Source of the DNA: Devosia limi DSM 17137
GTDB taxonomy: Bacteria; Pseudomonadota; Alphaproteobacteria; Rhizobiales; Devosiaceae
Direction of reading: 5' to 3'
Length of the DNA: 64,000 nt
Assembly: GCF_900128975.1 (NCBI RefSeq)
Contig: NZ_FQVC01000001.1
Span: forward strand, 124,001-188,000
Positions within the stretch are counted from its first letter, which is position 1. Every line of letters starts with the position of its first letter. Positions 25,326 to 34,673 of the stretch are shown one piece after another. A model generated the notes under the pieces. The model searched no databases. It saw nothing but the letters and a program-made list of their open reading frames with translations, and was not told the DNA's origin. The position numbers and the translations under genes were made by a program.

Positions 25326-26324
25326 ATGAAGAAGTTTCTCGCCGCAGCCATTGCGACGCTGGCTATGTCGGCCGGTCCCGCCATGGCGCAGCCGACCGAT
25401 ATTCTCAATGTCTCCTATGACATTGGCCGCGAGCTGTTCGAGGCGGTCAACGCGGCCTTCGTGCCGGCCTACAAGGCGTCGGCTGACGCAGAACTGACGG
25501 TCAACCAGTCCCATGCCGGCTCCTCGGCCCAGGCTCGCGCCATCCTCGAGGGCCTGCAGGCCGATCTCGTCACCTTCAATCAGGTGACCGATATCGACAA
25601 GCTGGCCGCGAGTGGCTTCGTCTCCGCCGAATGGCAGTCCGAATTCCCCAATAACGCTTCGCCCTATTATTCGCTGCCCGCATTCCTCGTGCGCGCCGGC
25701 AATCCCAAGGGCATTGCCGATTGGGGCGATCTGGCCCGCGACGACGTGCAGGTGATCTTCCCCAATCCCAAGACCTCGGGCAATGGCCGCTACACCTATC
25801 TGGCCGCCCGCGCCTGGGCCGGTGAAGAATTCGGGGGCGATGACGCCCAGGTCGAAGCTTTCCTGACCAAGCTGTTCGCCAACGTACCGGTGTTCGAAAC
25901 CGGCGGCCGTGGCGCCACCACCGCCTTTGTCGAGCGCGAGCTGGGCGACGTGCTGATCACCTTCGAGGCCGAAGTGCAGGGGATCCGCAGGCAGCTGGGC
26001 ACCGACAAGTATGACGCCGTGGTCCCCTCGGTCAGCCTCTATTCCGAATTCCCCGTCGCCATTGTCGACAAGGTCGCCGATGCCCGTGGCAGCCAGGACA
26101 GCGCCAAGGCCTATCTCGATTTCCTCTACACCCCCGAAGGCCAGGAAATCCTCGCCGCCCATTTCAACCGCGTCCATGACGAGACCGTCGCCGCCGCCCA
26201 CGCCGCCGATTTCCCCGCGGTGCGCCTCGTGACCGTCGAAGACGCATTCGGCGGCTGGGCCAAGGTGTCCGAAGAGCATTTCGCCGATGGCGGCCTGCTC
26301 GATAAGGTCTTCCTCAACCAGTAA
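25326..26324 (+). CDS. sbp: Sulfate ABC transporter substrate-binding protein
   Basis: A 332-residue periplasmic sulfate-binding protein of the Sbp/CysP type. A signal peptide ends AMAQ at about residue 22; the mature protein opens DILNVSYDIGRELFEAVNAAF. Conserved binding features are the SHAGSSAQARAI helix, TFNQVTDID, FPNPKTSGNGRYTYLAA and GGRGATTAFVERELGDVL. It should bind sulfate or thiosulfate and deliver it to CysT-CysW. The gene is first in an operon followed by cysT (68 bases) and cysW (2 bases). Function of the ATPase must come from elsewhere because no cysA is adjacent. Confidence 0.93.
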   Translation: MKKFLAAAIATLAMSAGPAMAQPTDILNVSYDIGRELFEAVNAAFVPAYKASADAELTVNQSHAGSSAQARAILEGLQADLVTFNQVTDIDKLAASGFVSAEWQSEFPNNASPYYSLPAFLVRAGNPKGIADWGDLARDDVQVIFPNPKTSGNGRYTYLAARAWAGEEFGGDDAQVEAFLTKLFANVPVFETGGRGATTAFVERELGDVLITFEAEVQGIRRQLGTDKYDAVVPSVSLYSEFPVAIVDKVADARGSQDSAKAYLDFLYTPEGQEILAAHFNRVHDETVAAAHAADFPAVRLVTVEDAFGGWAKVSEEHFADGGLLDKVFLNQ

Positions 26325-26391
26325 ACTGCGCAAAAATGCCGACGAGCGGCGGAGCCATGGGGCTGCGCCGCTCCAGTCTTTCAGGAACAAG

Positions 26392-27237
26392 ATGACGGCC
26401 CTCGCCCTCCCCCGCAAACGACACCTGCTGCCCGGGTTCGGGCTGACGCTTGGCGTCACCCTGCTCTATGTCGTCATCATCATCGTGCTGCCGGTCTCGG
26501 CCATGCTGTTCAAGACGGCCAGCCTGGGCTTTGACGAGTTCTGGCGCATCGTCACCTCCAATCGCTCGCTGGCGGCCTACCGGATCACCTTTGGTTCGGC
26601 TGCTGTCGCCACTGTTTTCAACGGCGCCTTCGGACTGCTGCTGGCCTGGGTCTTGGTGCGCTACGAGTTTCGCGGCAAGCGGGCGCTCGATGCCCTGGTC
26701 GACCTGCCGTTCGCGCTGCCCACCGCCGTCGCCGGCCTGACGCTGGTGACGCTCTTCGCCAAGAATGGCTGGTATGGCCAGTTCCTCGAGCCGCTCGGCA
26801 TCAAGGTCAATTACACCCAGCTCGGCATCATCATCGCCATGGTCTTCACCTCGATCCCCTTCGTGGTGCGCACCGTCCAGCCGGTGCTCGAAGAGGTCGA
26901 GGCCGATATCGAGGAAGCCGCGATGACCCTGGGCGCCACGCCCTGGCAGGTGTTTTCCCGCGTTGTCTGGCCCGCCATCATGCCCGCCTTCATTACCGGC
27001 TGCGTGCTGTCCTTTGCCCGCAGCCTGGGTGAATTCGGCGCCGTGGTATTCATCGCCGGCAATCTGCCGGGGCTGACCGAAATCGTCTCGCTGCTGATCT
27101 ATATCCGGCTGGACGAATACAATTATCCCGCCGCGGCCGGGCTCGCGACGGTGCTGCTGGCCACCGCCTTCTTCACCCTGTTCCTGACCAATTCGCTGCA
27201 GGCCTGGCACCTGCGCTACGCCGACAGGAAAAGCTGA
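26392..27237 (+). CDS. cysT: Sulfate ABC transporter permease CysT
   Basis: A 281-residue inner-membrane permease with about six hydrophobic segments. The ABC-coupling motif EAAMTLGATPWQVFSRVVWPAIMPA and the SFARSLGEFGAVVFIAGN block are typical of CysT/CysU. ATG at 26392 is supported by CAGGAAC. It pairs with CysW to form the sulfate channel. Confidence 0.92.
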   Translation: MTALALPRKRHLLPGFGLTLGVTLLYVVIIIVLPVSAMLFKTASLGFDEFWRIVTSNRSLAAYRITFGSAAVATVFNGAFGLLLAWVLVRYEFRGKRALDALVDLPFALPTAVAGLTLVTLFAKNGWYGQFLEPLGIKVNYTQLGIIIAMVFTSIPFVVRTVQPVLEEVEADIEEAAMTLGATPWQVFSRVVWPAIMPAFITGCVLSFARSLGEFGAVVFIAGNLPGLTEIVSLLIYIRLDEYNYPAAAGLATVLLATAFFTLFLTNSLQAWHLRYADRKS

Positions 27238-27238
27238 G

Positions 27239-28060
27239 ATGACCACGATCACCCGTCACCGCACCCGCAGCAGAGCCGAACGCGTCTTGATCGCCACGGC
27301 CCTTGCTGGCTCGGTCCTGATCCTCGTCGTGCCGCTATTGCTCATCTTTGCCACCGCCCTGCGCGAGGGCCTTGGCGCCTATTTCAGCAATATCTTCGAG
27401 CCCAATACGCTCCATGCCATTGGCCTCACCGTCTTGGCCTCGCTCGTCGTGGTGCCGATCAATGTGGTGTTCGGAGTTTGCGCTGCCTGGCTGGTGACGC
27501 GGTTCAAGTTTCCCGGCCGCCAGCTGCTGATCACCGTCATCGAAATCCCGTTCTCGGTCAGCCCGATTGTCGCCGGCGTCACCTATCTGTTTCTCTATGG
27601 CGGCCAGGGCCTGCTCGGCCCGGCCCTGCAGGGCGCCGGTATCCAGCTGATGTTCACCGTCACGGCAATTTTCCTCGTCAGCCTCTTCGTCACCGCGCCC
27701 TTCGTGGCGCGCGAACTGATCCCGCTGATGCAGCAGCAGGGCAGCGAGGACGAGGAAGCCTCGCTGTCGCTGGGCGCCAATGGCTGGCAGATGTTCTGGT
27801 ATGTGACGCTGCCCAATATCCGCTGGGCACTGATCTATGGCGCGGTTTTGTGCAACGCCCGCGTCATGGGCGAGTTCGGCGCGGTGTCCGTCGTTTCCGG
27901 CTCGATCCGCGGCCAGACCAATACCCTGCCCTTGCAGATTTCGCTGCTGTTCAACGACTTCAACGTCACCGGCGCCTTTGCGGCGGCGTCAACGCTCGCC
28001 CTGATCGCCGTGGTCACGCTGGTGGTCAAGTCGGCGCTGGAAGCGCGGGGCTGGCGGTAG
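27239..28060 (+). CDS. cysW: Sulfate ABC transporter permease CysW
   Basis: A 273-residue permease with six hydrophobic segments. Features are IEIPFSVSPIVAGVTYLFLYGGQGLLGP, the coupling loop EDEEASLSLGANGWQMFWYVTLPNI and RVMGEFGAVSVVSGSIRGQTNTLPLQI, all typical of CysW. It begins one base after the cysT stop (TGAG-ATG). The operon ends here. A cysA gene normally follows cysW but is absent; the next 1.1 kb is palindrome-rich non-coding DNA. Confidence 0.92.
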   Translation: MTTITRHRTRSRAERVLIATALAGSVLILVVPLLLIFATALREGLGAYFSNIFEPNTLHAIGLTVLASLVVVPINVVFGVCAAWLVTRFKFPGRQLLITVIEIPFSVSPIVAGVTYLFLYGGQGLLGPALQGAGIQLMFTVTAIFLVSLFVTAPFVARELIPLMQQQGSEDEEASLSLGANGWQMFWYVTLPNIRWALIYGAVLCNARVMGEFGAVSVVSGSIRGQTNTLPLQISLLFNDFNVTGAFAAASTLALIAVVTLVVKSALEARGWR

Positions 28061-28138
28061 GGCCAGAACTGGAAATCTAGCGCGATGCGCCCACGCACCC
28101 TGCGTCACCCCGGCGCGCGCCCCGGGCACAGCCCTGGC

Positions 28139-28250
28139 TCCCCCCCCTTGAGGGGAGGGGTTGGGGGTGGGGGTGCTGCGATTTCCCATGCTCGGGGTTT
28201 GTGGAGGCCCCAGCACCCCCACCCTGGCCCTCCCCTCAAGGGGGAGGGAA
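28139..28250. repeat. Facing-pair palindrome element (BIME-like), copy 1
   Basis: A left unit CCCCCTTGAGGGGAGGGG plus GGGGGTGGGGGTGCTGCG faces, across a 30-base core, the reverse-complement unit CAGCACCCCCACC ... CCCTCCCCTCAAGGGGGAGGG. This is the same two-unit layout as at 28648, 31268 and 35915, resembling bacterial interspersed mosaic elements. Confidence 0.8.
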
Positions 28251-28327
28251 CGCAGACCGCAAGTGCGCCGCCAGACCGACCATTCTTGAGGCCCGACGCA
28301 CGGAACCCACTCCCCACCCACGGAGTC

Positions 28328-28347
28328 ATTCCCGCGCAGGCGGGAAT
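28328..28347. repeat. REP-like hairpin, ATTCCCGC type
   Basis: ATTCCCGC-GCAG-GCGGGAAT, a perfect 8-base stem within the first duplicated block. Confidence 0.8.
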
Positions 28348-28495
28348 CCATTCTTCCCTCGATAGGCCCCCAGAAAAACCCATCCATCCCCACCGTCATT
28401 GCCCGGCTCGTCCGGGCAATCCACCTGTCTTCCGCACAAAAAGCCGGGTGGTGACGACGTTCAGGTGGGAGCGCCCCACCGGGCAAGGGCCGCGA

Positions 28496-28615
28496 TTCCA
28501 GCCGCAACACCCGCTGCGCCCAGGCCAGTTCTGCGGCATCCGGCGCAAACGCCGTATTCAGCAGCGGTATTACCGCCGGATGCCCGCAGCTGGCCCCCGT
28601 CGAACCCATGCAACC
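28496..28615 (-). pseudogene. Partial, deleted copy of the CitE-like gene 3' end
   Basis: Read on the minus strand this 120-base stretch translates to GASCGHPAVIPLLNTAFAPDAAELAWAQRV followed directly by LRLE. It matches residues near the end of the intact CitE-like gene (GASCVHPAVVPLLNAAFAPDAEELAWAQRV ... RVLGLE) except for an internal loss of about 95 bases and several substitutions. There is no start codon or upstream part. It is a relic of a tandem duplication that also copied the repeat block beside it. Confidence 0.85.
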
Positions 28616-28647
28616 GACGAGAATCGCGCCCCGGGCACAGCCCTAGC

Positions 28648-28760
28648 TCCCCTCCCCCTTGAGGGGAGGGGTTGGGGGGGGGGGTGCTGCGATTTCCCAT
28701 GCTCGGGGTTTGTGGAGGCCGCAGCACCCCCACCCTGGCCCTCCCCTCAAGGGGGAGGGA
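28648..28760. repeat. Facing-pair palindrome element (BIME-like), copy 2
   Basis: Same two-unit arrangement and the same core as the element at 28139, with a longer G-run (TTGGGGGGGGGG). Its near identity to copy 1 indicates a recent duplication. Confidence 0.8.
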
Positions 28761-28838
28761 ACGCAGACTGCAAGTGCGCCGCTAGAGCGACCATTCTCGA
28801 GGCCCGACGCACGGAACCCACTCCCCACCCACGGAGTC

Positions 28839-28858
28839 ATTCCCGCGCAGGCGGGAAT
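28839..28858. repeat. REP-like hairpin, ATTCCCGC type
   Basis: ATTCCCGC-GCAG-GCGGGAAT, identical to the one at 28328, inside the second duplicated block. Confidence 0.8.
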
Positions 28859-29064
28859 CCATTCTTCCCTCGACAGGCCCCCAGAAAAATCCATCCATCC
28901 CCGCCGTCATTGCCCGGCTCGTCCGGGCAATCCACCTGCCTGACCGCACGAAGCTGGACCACCCGGACAAGCCGGGTGGTGACGACGTTCAGGTATTTGT
29001 TTCATCAGAATTCAACGGGTTCCATCCACGGCGTTTAACCCACGGCATTCAAACCCACCGGGTC

Positions 29065-29138
29065 ATTCCCGCGCAGGCGGGAATCCATTCTTGGACAATA
29101 TGTGAGTCAGACGAATGGATTCCCGCCTGCGCGGGAAT
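29065..29138. repeat. Two REP-like hairpins in opposite orientation
   Basis: ATTCCCGC-GCAG-GCGGGAAT at 29065-29084 and ATTCCCGC-CTGC-GCGGGAAT at 29119-29138 are reverse complements of each other, flanked by CCGGGTC/GACCCGG and joined by a 34-base spacer. This is a paired-REP layout just before the end of the citE-like gene. Confidence 0.8.
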
Positions 29139-29184
29139 GACCCGGTGAACAATGACGAGAACGGAGGACCGAGTCCCCCGCCCG

Positions 29185-30009
29185 CTATTCCAGCCCCAAC
29201 ACCCGCCGCGCCCGCGCAATAATCGGCGCATCCACCATCTTGCCATCCACCACAAATGCGCCCGCCGCGCCCTCGGCCGCATCAACCACCCGCTGCGCCC
29301 AGGCCAGTTCTTCGGCATCCGGCGCAAACGCCGCATTCAGCAGCGGCACTACCGCCGGATGCACGCAGCTGGCCCCGTCGAACCCATGCAACCGTGCCTC
29401 ACGCCCAGCCGCGACGATCCCCTCGTGGTCAGCATAATCCGCCGCCGACCGCAGCAGGCCAAACGACAGCAATCCTTCGGCCTTGGCCGCATAATGGATC
29501 AGCAATTTGGGAAACCGCAGCACCTCCGGCTCGGCCTGGGCGCCCAGTTCCAGCGCCAGGTCTTCGCCCCCGGCACTCAGCGCCATGACGCGTGGTGCCT
29601 TGGCGATGGCCCGGGCATCCAGCACCGCGCCGGGATCTTCGATCAGCGCCACAAACCGGGTCTCGTCCCGGCGCATTGGGACTTCGATCGTGTGCAGCCG
29701 CGCCGCCAGATCGGCAAAATCCTTGGGGTCGCGCGCCTTGGGCACATAAAGCCCATAGGCCCCTGCCCGGCAGGCCGCCTCGGCGTCGGCCAGCATCAGT
29801 TCCGGCTCGGCATTGATCCGCACGAATACCTTGGCGCCATTGCGCCCAACCGCCGGCACCGCCTCGGCCAATGCCGTCCGCGCGGCCAGCTTGTCGCCAG
29901 CCGCCACCGCATCTTCCAGGTCCAGGATCACCGCATCGGCACCGCGCTCATGCGCCTTGGCGATGAAGCGCGGGGAACTGGCTGGAACGTAAAGCAGCGA
30001 GCGGATCAT
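29185..30009 (-). CDS. CitE-like CoA-ester lyase (HpcH/HpaI aldolase family)
   Basis: A 274-residue TIM-barrel lyase of the HpcH/HpaI aldolase/citrate lyase beta-chain family. It opens MIRSLLYVPASSPRFIAKAHERGADAVILDLEDAV, where the D-L-E-D carries metal ligands, and continues FVRINAE, FVALIEDPGAVLDARAIA (second glutamate ligand) and the C-terminal HGFDGASCVHPAVVPLLNAAF. Such enzymes cleave CoA esters like malyl-CoA, citramalyl-CoA or beta-methylmalyl-CoA to acetyl-CoA or pyruvate. Its ATG overlaps the stop of the CoA-transferase gene upstream (ATGA), so the two likely act in sequence on one acid. A degenerate copy of its 3' end lies at 28496-28615. Confidence 0.88.
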   Translation of the reverse strand: MIRSLLYVPASSPRFIAKAHERGADAVILDLEDAVAAGDKLAARTALAEAVPAVGRNGAKVFVRINAEPELMLADAEAACRAGAYGLYVPKARDPKDFADLAARLHTIEVPMRRDETRFVALIEDPGAVLDARAIAKAPRVMALSAGGEDLALELGAQAEPEVLRFPKLLIHYAAKAEGLLSFGLLRSAADYADHEGIVAAGREARLHGFDGASCVHPAVVPLLNAAFAPDAEELAWAQRVVDAAEGAAGAFVVDGKMVDAPIIARARRVLGLE

Positions 30010-31223
30010 GCTTGGTCTCCTCCTGCCTCCGCAGCGGCGATGGCTTCAGCGTCCAGTCCCGCTTCGGCCAGCACCTCGCGCGTGTGCTGGCCAATCGTGG
30101 GGGCCGGCAGCCGCCAGGTGCCCGGCGTCGCGGACATGCGGGGAACGATATTATGCATGGGCAGCGTGCCAAAGTCCGCATCATCGACATCGACGATGAT
30201 TTCGCGCTCATCGAAATGCGGATCGGCCATGGCATCAGCGATATTGTAGATCGGCCCGACCGTAGCACCCGACTTGCGCATGATCTCGAGCGCTTCGGCG
30301 CTGTCGCGCTCGGCAAACCAGCCGCCGACCGCATCATCGACCAGCGTCCGGTTCCTGACCCGGTCGGAATTGGTGGCGAAACGCGGATCGCAGTTCATCT
30401 CGGGCCGCCCGATAATCTCGAATATCCGCTTGGCCACGGCCGGGGTCGAGCCGGACAGTGCCAGGAACTTGCCATCGGCGCAGCGATAGACATTGCGCGG
30501 CGAGGCAGTATTGGACGCGCTGCCGGCGCGCTGCTTGATCTTGCCGGTCACCGCATGGATGCCCGCCTCGGGTCCGAGGATCGAGAACATCGGCTCCAGC
30601 AGCGACAGGTCGATCACCTGCCCAGCGGCCCGGCCCTGCTGGCGGGCATAAAGCGCCATGGTGGTGGCCGAAGCGCCGTAAACGCCCGCGATCATGTCGG
30701 CCAGCGCCAGCGGCGGCAGCACCGGTTCCCGGTCGGGGAAACCGGTCCGGTCGGCAAAGCCGCTCATGCCCTCGATAATGGTGCCAAAGCCGGGCAATTG
30801 CGCATAAGGCCCGGTTTGGCCGAAGCCCGAGATCCGCACGATGATGAGAATGGGATTGCGCGCCAGCAGCGCCTCGGGCGCCAGCCCCATCTGTTCGAGC
30901 GTGCCCGGCCGGTAGTTCTCGATGAACACATCGGCGCCATCGATCATTGCCCACAGCGCATCCATGGCCGGCCCATGCCGCAGGTTCAGCGCCACCGAGC
31001 GCTTGTTGCGGCCATAGGTCTTCCAGAACAGCGAGTGGCCATCATCCTTCCAGTCGCGCAAGGGATCGCCGGCTGGCGGCTCCACCTTGATCACATCGGC
31101 GCCGAAATCGGCCAGCTGCAGGCTGAGCATATTGCCCGCCATCAACCGCGACAGATCCAGCACCCGAATGCCGGTGAGCGGCCCGGTTGCGGCGGGATTG
31201 AAATGCTTGGTGGTAAAGGTCAT
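30006..31223 (-). CDS. Class III CoA-transferase (CaiB/BaiF family)
   Basis: A 405-residue family III CoA-transferase. It shows GIRVLDLSRLMAGNMLSLQLADFGADVIKVEPPAGDPLR, WKTYGRNKRSVALNLRH, ENYRPGTLEQMGL, and the catalytic Asp region LALADMIAGVYGA. It should move CoA between dicarboxylates or related acids. It is upstream of and overlaps by 4 bases the CitE-like lyase, a known pairing in malate, citramalate or mesaconate metabolism. The ATG at 31223 fits the family N-terminus; upstream sequence in frame reads into a palindrome element and is not coding. An AGG is upstream of the start. Confidence 0.9.
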   Translation of the reverse strand: MTFTTKHFNPAATGPLTGIRVLDLSRLMAGNMLSLQLADFGADVIKVEPPAGDPLRDWKDDGHSLFWKTYGRNKRSVALNLRHGPAMDALWAMIDGADVFIENYRPGTLEQMGLAPEALLARNPILIIVRISGFGQTGPYAQLPGFGTIIEGMSGFADRTGFPDREPVLPPLALADMIAGVYGASATTMALYARQQGRAAGQVIDLSLLEPMFSILGPEAGIHAVTGKIKQRAGSASNTASPRNVYRCADGKFLALSGSTPAVAKRIFEIIGRPEMNCDPRFATNSDRVRNRTLVDDAVGGWFAERDSAEALEIMRKSGATVGPIYNIADAMADPHFDEREIIVDVDDADFGTLPMHNIVPRMSATPGTWRLPAPTIGQHTREVLAEAGLDAEAIAAAEAGGDQA

Positions 31224-31267
31224 GTGATTTGCCTGGTTCTCAGCGGCTCGAAAGCCCCGATCTGGTT

Positions 31268-31384
31268 CCCTCCCCCTTGAGGGGAGGGTTAGGGTGGGGG
31301 TGCTGCGGTCCGAGTTGATCAGATCAGATGGAGTGCATTGAGAGCTCAGCACCCCCACCCCGGCCCTCCCCTCAAGGGGGAGGG
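31268..31384. repeat. Facing-pair palindrome element (BIME-like)
   Basis: CCCTCCCCCTTGAGGGGAGGG with GGGTGGGGGTGCTGCG on the left faces CAGCACCCCCACC and CCCTCCCCTCAAGGGGGAGGG on the right, around a core that differs from those at 28139 and 28648. It lies between the CoA-transferase start and the end of the ABC ATPase gene, so it contains no gene. Confidence 0.85.
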
Positions 31385-31421
31385 AGCTGCACCCAGTTTA
31401 ACCCCGACGATTGTCGGCAAA

Positions 31422-32480
<1,059 letters not shown>

Positions 32481-32497
32481 TTTGGTCTCCTTCCTTA

Positions 32498-32518
32498 CCT
32501 CTCCCCGCCGGGGAGAGG
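32498..32518. repeat. Short palindrome, CCTCTCCCCG type
   Basis: CCTCTCCCCG-C-CGGGGAGAGG, a 10-base stem with one central base, followed by a second stem CGGCCC/GGGCCG and GGTGAGGG. It sits in the gap between two operon genes, near the ATPase start. It resembles a widespread alphaproteobacterial repeat. Confidence 0.7.
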
Positions 32519-32548
32519 TCGGCCCGAGGGCCGGGTGAGGGTTCTTGC

Positions 32549-34648
32549 TTACGCCTGCTCGACGATCTCGATCTTGCCGACGCTGATCCGGCCAGCCGAA
32601 GCCAGGCGGATACCGGTCATGCCGTATGCGTATTGGCCATCCCTGGCCTCCAGCAGCGGCTTGCCATCGACCGAGAGGGTCAGGCTGTCGCCATTGAGGG
32701 CAAAGGTGAAGGCATAGCTCTTGCCGGTTTCGACCTCGAACGGTGCCCGCGCCAGAACGGTGGTGCCGAAGTCTTCCCTGAGGATGACCACTTCATCGCC
32801 TTCAAACCCGGCCGCATAGAAGCGGCTGGTGCCCTGCACGCGGGCGCTGATCAGCTGGGAGATACCCGACAGCCGCTGCACATCCGCCGTCACGCGCAGA
32901 TTGCGCGCATAATAATGCCCGGTCCACAGATCGGCATCGCCGGCCGTGTGGCCATGGATGCGGTCATTCTGCTTGGTCCAGTGCCCACGGTTCCAGGTGA
33001 AGCGGGTGATGGCACCCAGTTCCTGGATTTCATTGGCCGGCTCGATACGTGTCGTGCCCTCGCCCTCGATGGCAAAGTCGGTGAGGAACAGCCGCCCCAG
33101 AAACTTCAGGCGACCGAAATACTCAATCGAGATCCCGACCTCGTCGATGGCCTCGACACCCTCGGGAACGATGAAGCTGATTTCCTGCCAGCCATCGCTC
33201 GAGGGCACATGCCAGGCGCCGGTTTCCTCGATCGTGCCGCTCATGGTGCGGCGGATATAGGGGGCGATACGCAGATTGCCGTCACCATTCCAGGGGTCCA
33301 GCCACACCTTGAAGCTGACCTTCTGGCCCGCATCGAGCACCGGGGTGAACATCGGGCGATAGCGCTCGTCGTCGAAATCGCTGCGGCGATAGAATGGCTT
33401 CCAGAAGACCCGACCGCCCTGCCCGCGCTCCAGCCGGTCCAGCTGGATTTCCAGCGCACCGCGGGAGTCTTCGGTGTGGCGCTCGGTCGATCCCTTGAGG
33501 GTGATCTGGTTGAAGCCCTCGGTGCGGAAGCCATGAGTGGCGCCCGGCAGATCGAAGTCGAAGCGCACGCCGCGACGGGTCATGTCTTCCAGCCACAGCG
33601 CCGGCACGTCGCGGCCAGCCAGTTGCAGCGCCAGCACGGTCAGCTCGCGCGCAAAGCTCGGAATATCGACAATGTTGATCGAGCCGACGATACCCGACGC
33701 CACGAGGAAATCGTTGATCGGCTTGCGATACTTGTCCCAGCCCGGCTGCAGGCCTTCAAAGGTGCCGACAATGGCACCGGCATTGCCGGCGTTACAATCG
33801 GTGTCCCAGCCCGCCATGGTGGCGATCTCGACGGTGCGCGGCAGGTCACCCTTGCCGTAGAGGATCGACATGACGGTCACCCCGGCATTGGGGATGATGT
33901 GGCAGACGCCCGGATAGCGGTCATAGCCCCATTCGGCCGTCAGCATGTCGCGGCAGGCGCGCCAGTCGTCGGGATTAGCCCCATAGAAGTCGATCACCGC
34001 CTGGCAGACGCGGGCATAGGTCGAGTTCGCATCGATGGTGGACATTGCCGTGGCAATGATCTCGTCGATCGACTTGGCCTCGAACGCGGCGGCGATGGCG
34101 GCAGCGCAGAAGCGCGCGCCATTCAGCCCGTCGCCATCATGGGCAACGCTGGCGGCCATGGCCGACATGTCGGCCGCCTTCTGCGGATTGCCCGGGTTCA
34201 CCCAGCCCCAGCTATCGATGAAAATCTGCCCGCCGATCTGCTCGGCCACCGACGCGCCATTCTGGGCAATCGAGCCGGACTGCGGCGCGGGGATACCGGC
34301 GCGCAGGTTGCGATAGGCGGTGTGCTCGGTCGAGACGCCGAAGCCGCCCCACCAGTACATGCCATGCTCTTCGGCCGCATAGTTCAGCCAGGTCTTGCCG
34401 ACATCGGCCGCCGTGGCGTTCAGCCCGTAATCGCGCAGCGCGCGGATGAAATAGACCGGGCCATTGGTGTCATCGTCTGCCGCGAAGTTCTTGAAATCGC
34501 GCAGATATTGGGTGACCTCGCCATAGGTCTTCTGAATACGGTCATAGCTCCAGATGGTGGGCTCGACGGGTGCGCCGAGGCGCACACCAATGGCCTTGCC
34601 AATGAAGCCGGCATAGATCTTTTCGAGGATTTGCGTATTCGAGAGCAT
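32549..34648 (-). CDS. ADP-ribosylglycohydrolase-fold enzyme fused to beta-sandwich domains
   Basis: A 699-residue protein. Residues 1-350 form an ADP-ribosylglycohydrolase fold with the metal-binding motifs ADDDTNG (58-63 region) and [13 protein letters not shown] (about 280-292). Residues from about 350 onward are not part of that fold: [29 protein letters not shown] and, at the C-terminus, [53 protein letters not shown] look like carbohydrate-binding or laminin-G-like beta sandwiches. No signal peptide, so it is cytoplasmic. Members hydrolyse N- or O-glycosidic bonds to ADP-ribose or related sugars. It sits 25 bases after a second family member, within a sugar ABC operon. The substrate is unknown; the start at 34648 is the likely one. 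Confidence 0.85.
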   Translation of the reverse strand: MLSNTQILEKIYAGFIGKAIGVRLGAPVEPTIWSYDRIQKTYGEVTQYLRDFKNFAADDDTNGPVYFIRALRDYGLNATAADVGKTWLNYAAEEHGMYWWGGFGVSTEHTAYRNLRAGIPAPQSGSIAQNGASVAEQIGGQIFIDSWGWVNPGNPQKAADMSAMAASVAHDGDGLNGARFCAAAIAAAFEAKSIDEIIATAMSTIDANSTYARVCQAVIDFYGANPDDWRACRDMLTAEWGYDRYPGVCHIIPNAGVTVMSILYGKGDLPRTVEIATMAGWDTDCNAGNAGAIVGTFEGLQPGWDKYRKPINDFLVASGIVGSINIVDIPSFARELTVLALQLAGRDVPALWLEDMTRRGVRFDFDLPGATHGFRTEGFNQITLKGSTERHTEDSRGALEIQLDRLERGQGGRVFWKPFYRRSDFDDERYRPMFTPVLDAGQKVSFKVWLDPWNGDGNLRIAPYIRRTMSGTIEETGAWHVPSSDGWQEISFIVPEGVEAIDEVGISIEYFGRLKFLGRLFLTDFAIEGEGTTRIEPANEIQELGAITRFTWNRGHWTKQNDRIHGHTAGDADLWTGHYYARNLRVTADVQRLSGISQLISARVQGTSRFYAAGFEGDEVVILREDFGTTVLARAPFEVETGKSYAFTFALNGDSLTLSVDGKPLLEARDGQYAYGMTGIRLASAGRISVGKIEIVEQA

Positions 34649-34673
34649 CAGCGGTCTTTCGGGGTCGGAAGGA

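Larger units (their letters stand above)
28116..28466. repeat. First copy of a duplicated ~360-bp repeat block
   Basis: A 351-base block that recurs almost unchanged at 28625-28994. It contains a facing pair of G/C palindromes, a CCATGCTCGGGGTTTGTGG core, an ATTCCCGC hairpin at 28328 and a TGCCCGG/CCGGGCA hairpin at about 28401. Open frames through this block are read-through artefacts. Confidence 0.9.
28625..28994. repeat. Second copy of the duplicated repeat block
   Basis: A 370-base near copy of 28116-28466, about 509 bases further on at its left end and 528 at its right end because this copy has about 19 extra bases near 28945-28970. It carries the same palindrome pair, the ATTCCCGC hairpin at 28839 and a TGCCCGG hairpin near 28910. 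The last 30 bases form another stem, CCACCCGG/CCGGGTGG. Confidence 0.9.

Noticed and set aside
28085..29038. Frames reading through the palindrome blocks near 28-29 kb
   Set aside because: They repeat PPLKGEGTQTASAP-like peptides from the repeats themselves; no start with Shine-Dalgarno and no family.
28116..29138. Possible CRISPR array
   Set aside because: The repeats are palindrome pairs in large blocks with unequal spacing and no regular 30-40 base spacers; no cas gene nearby.
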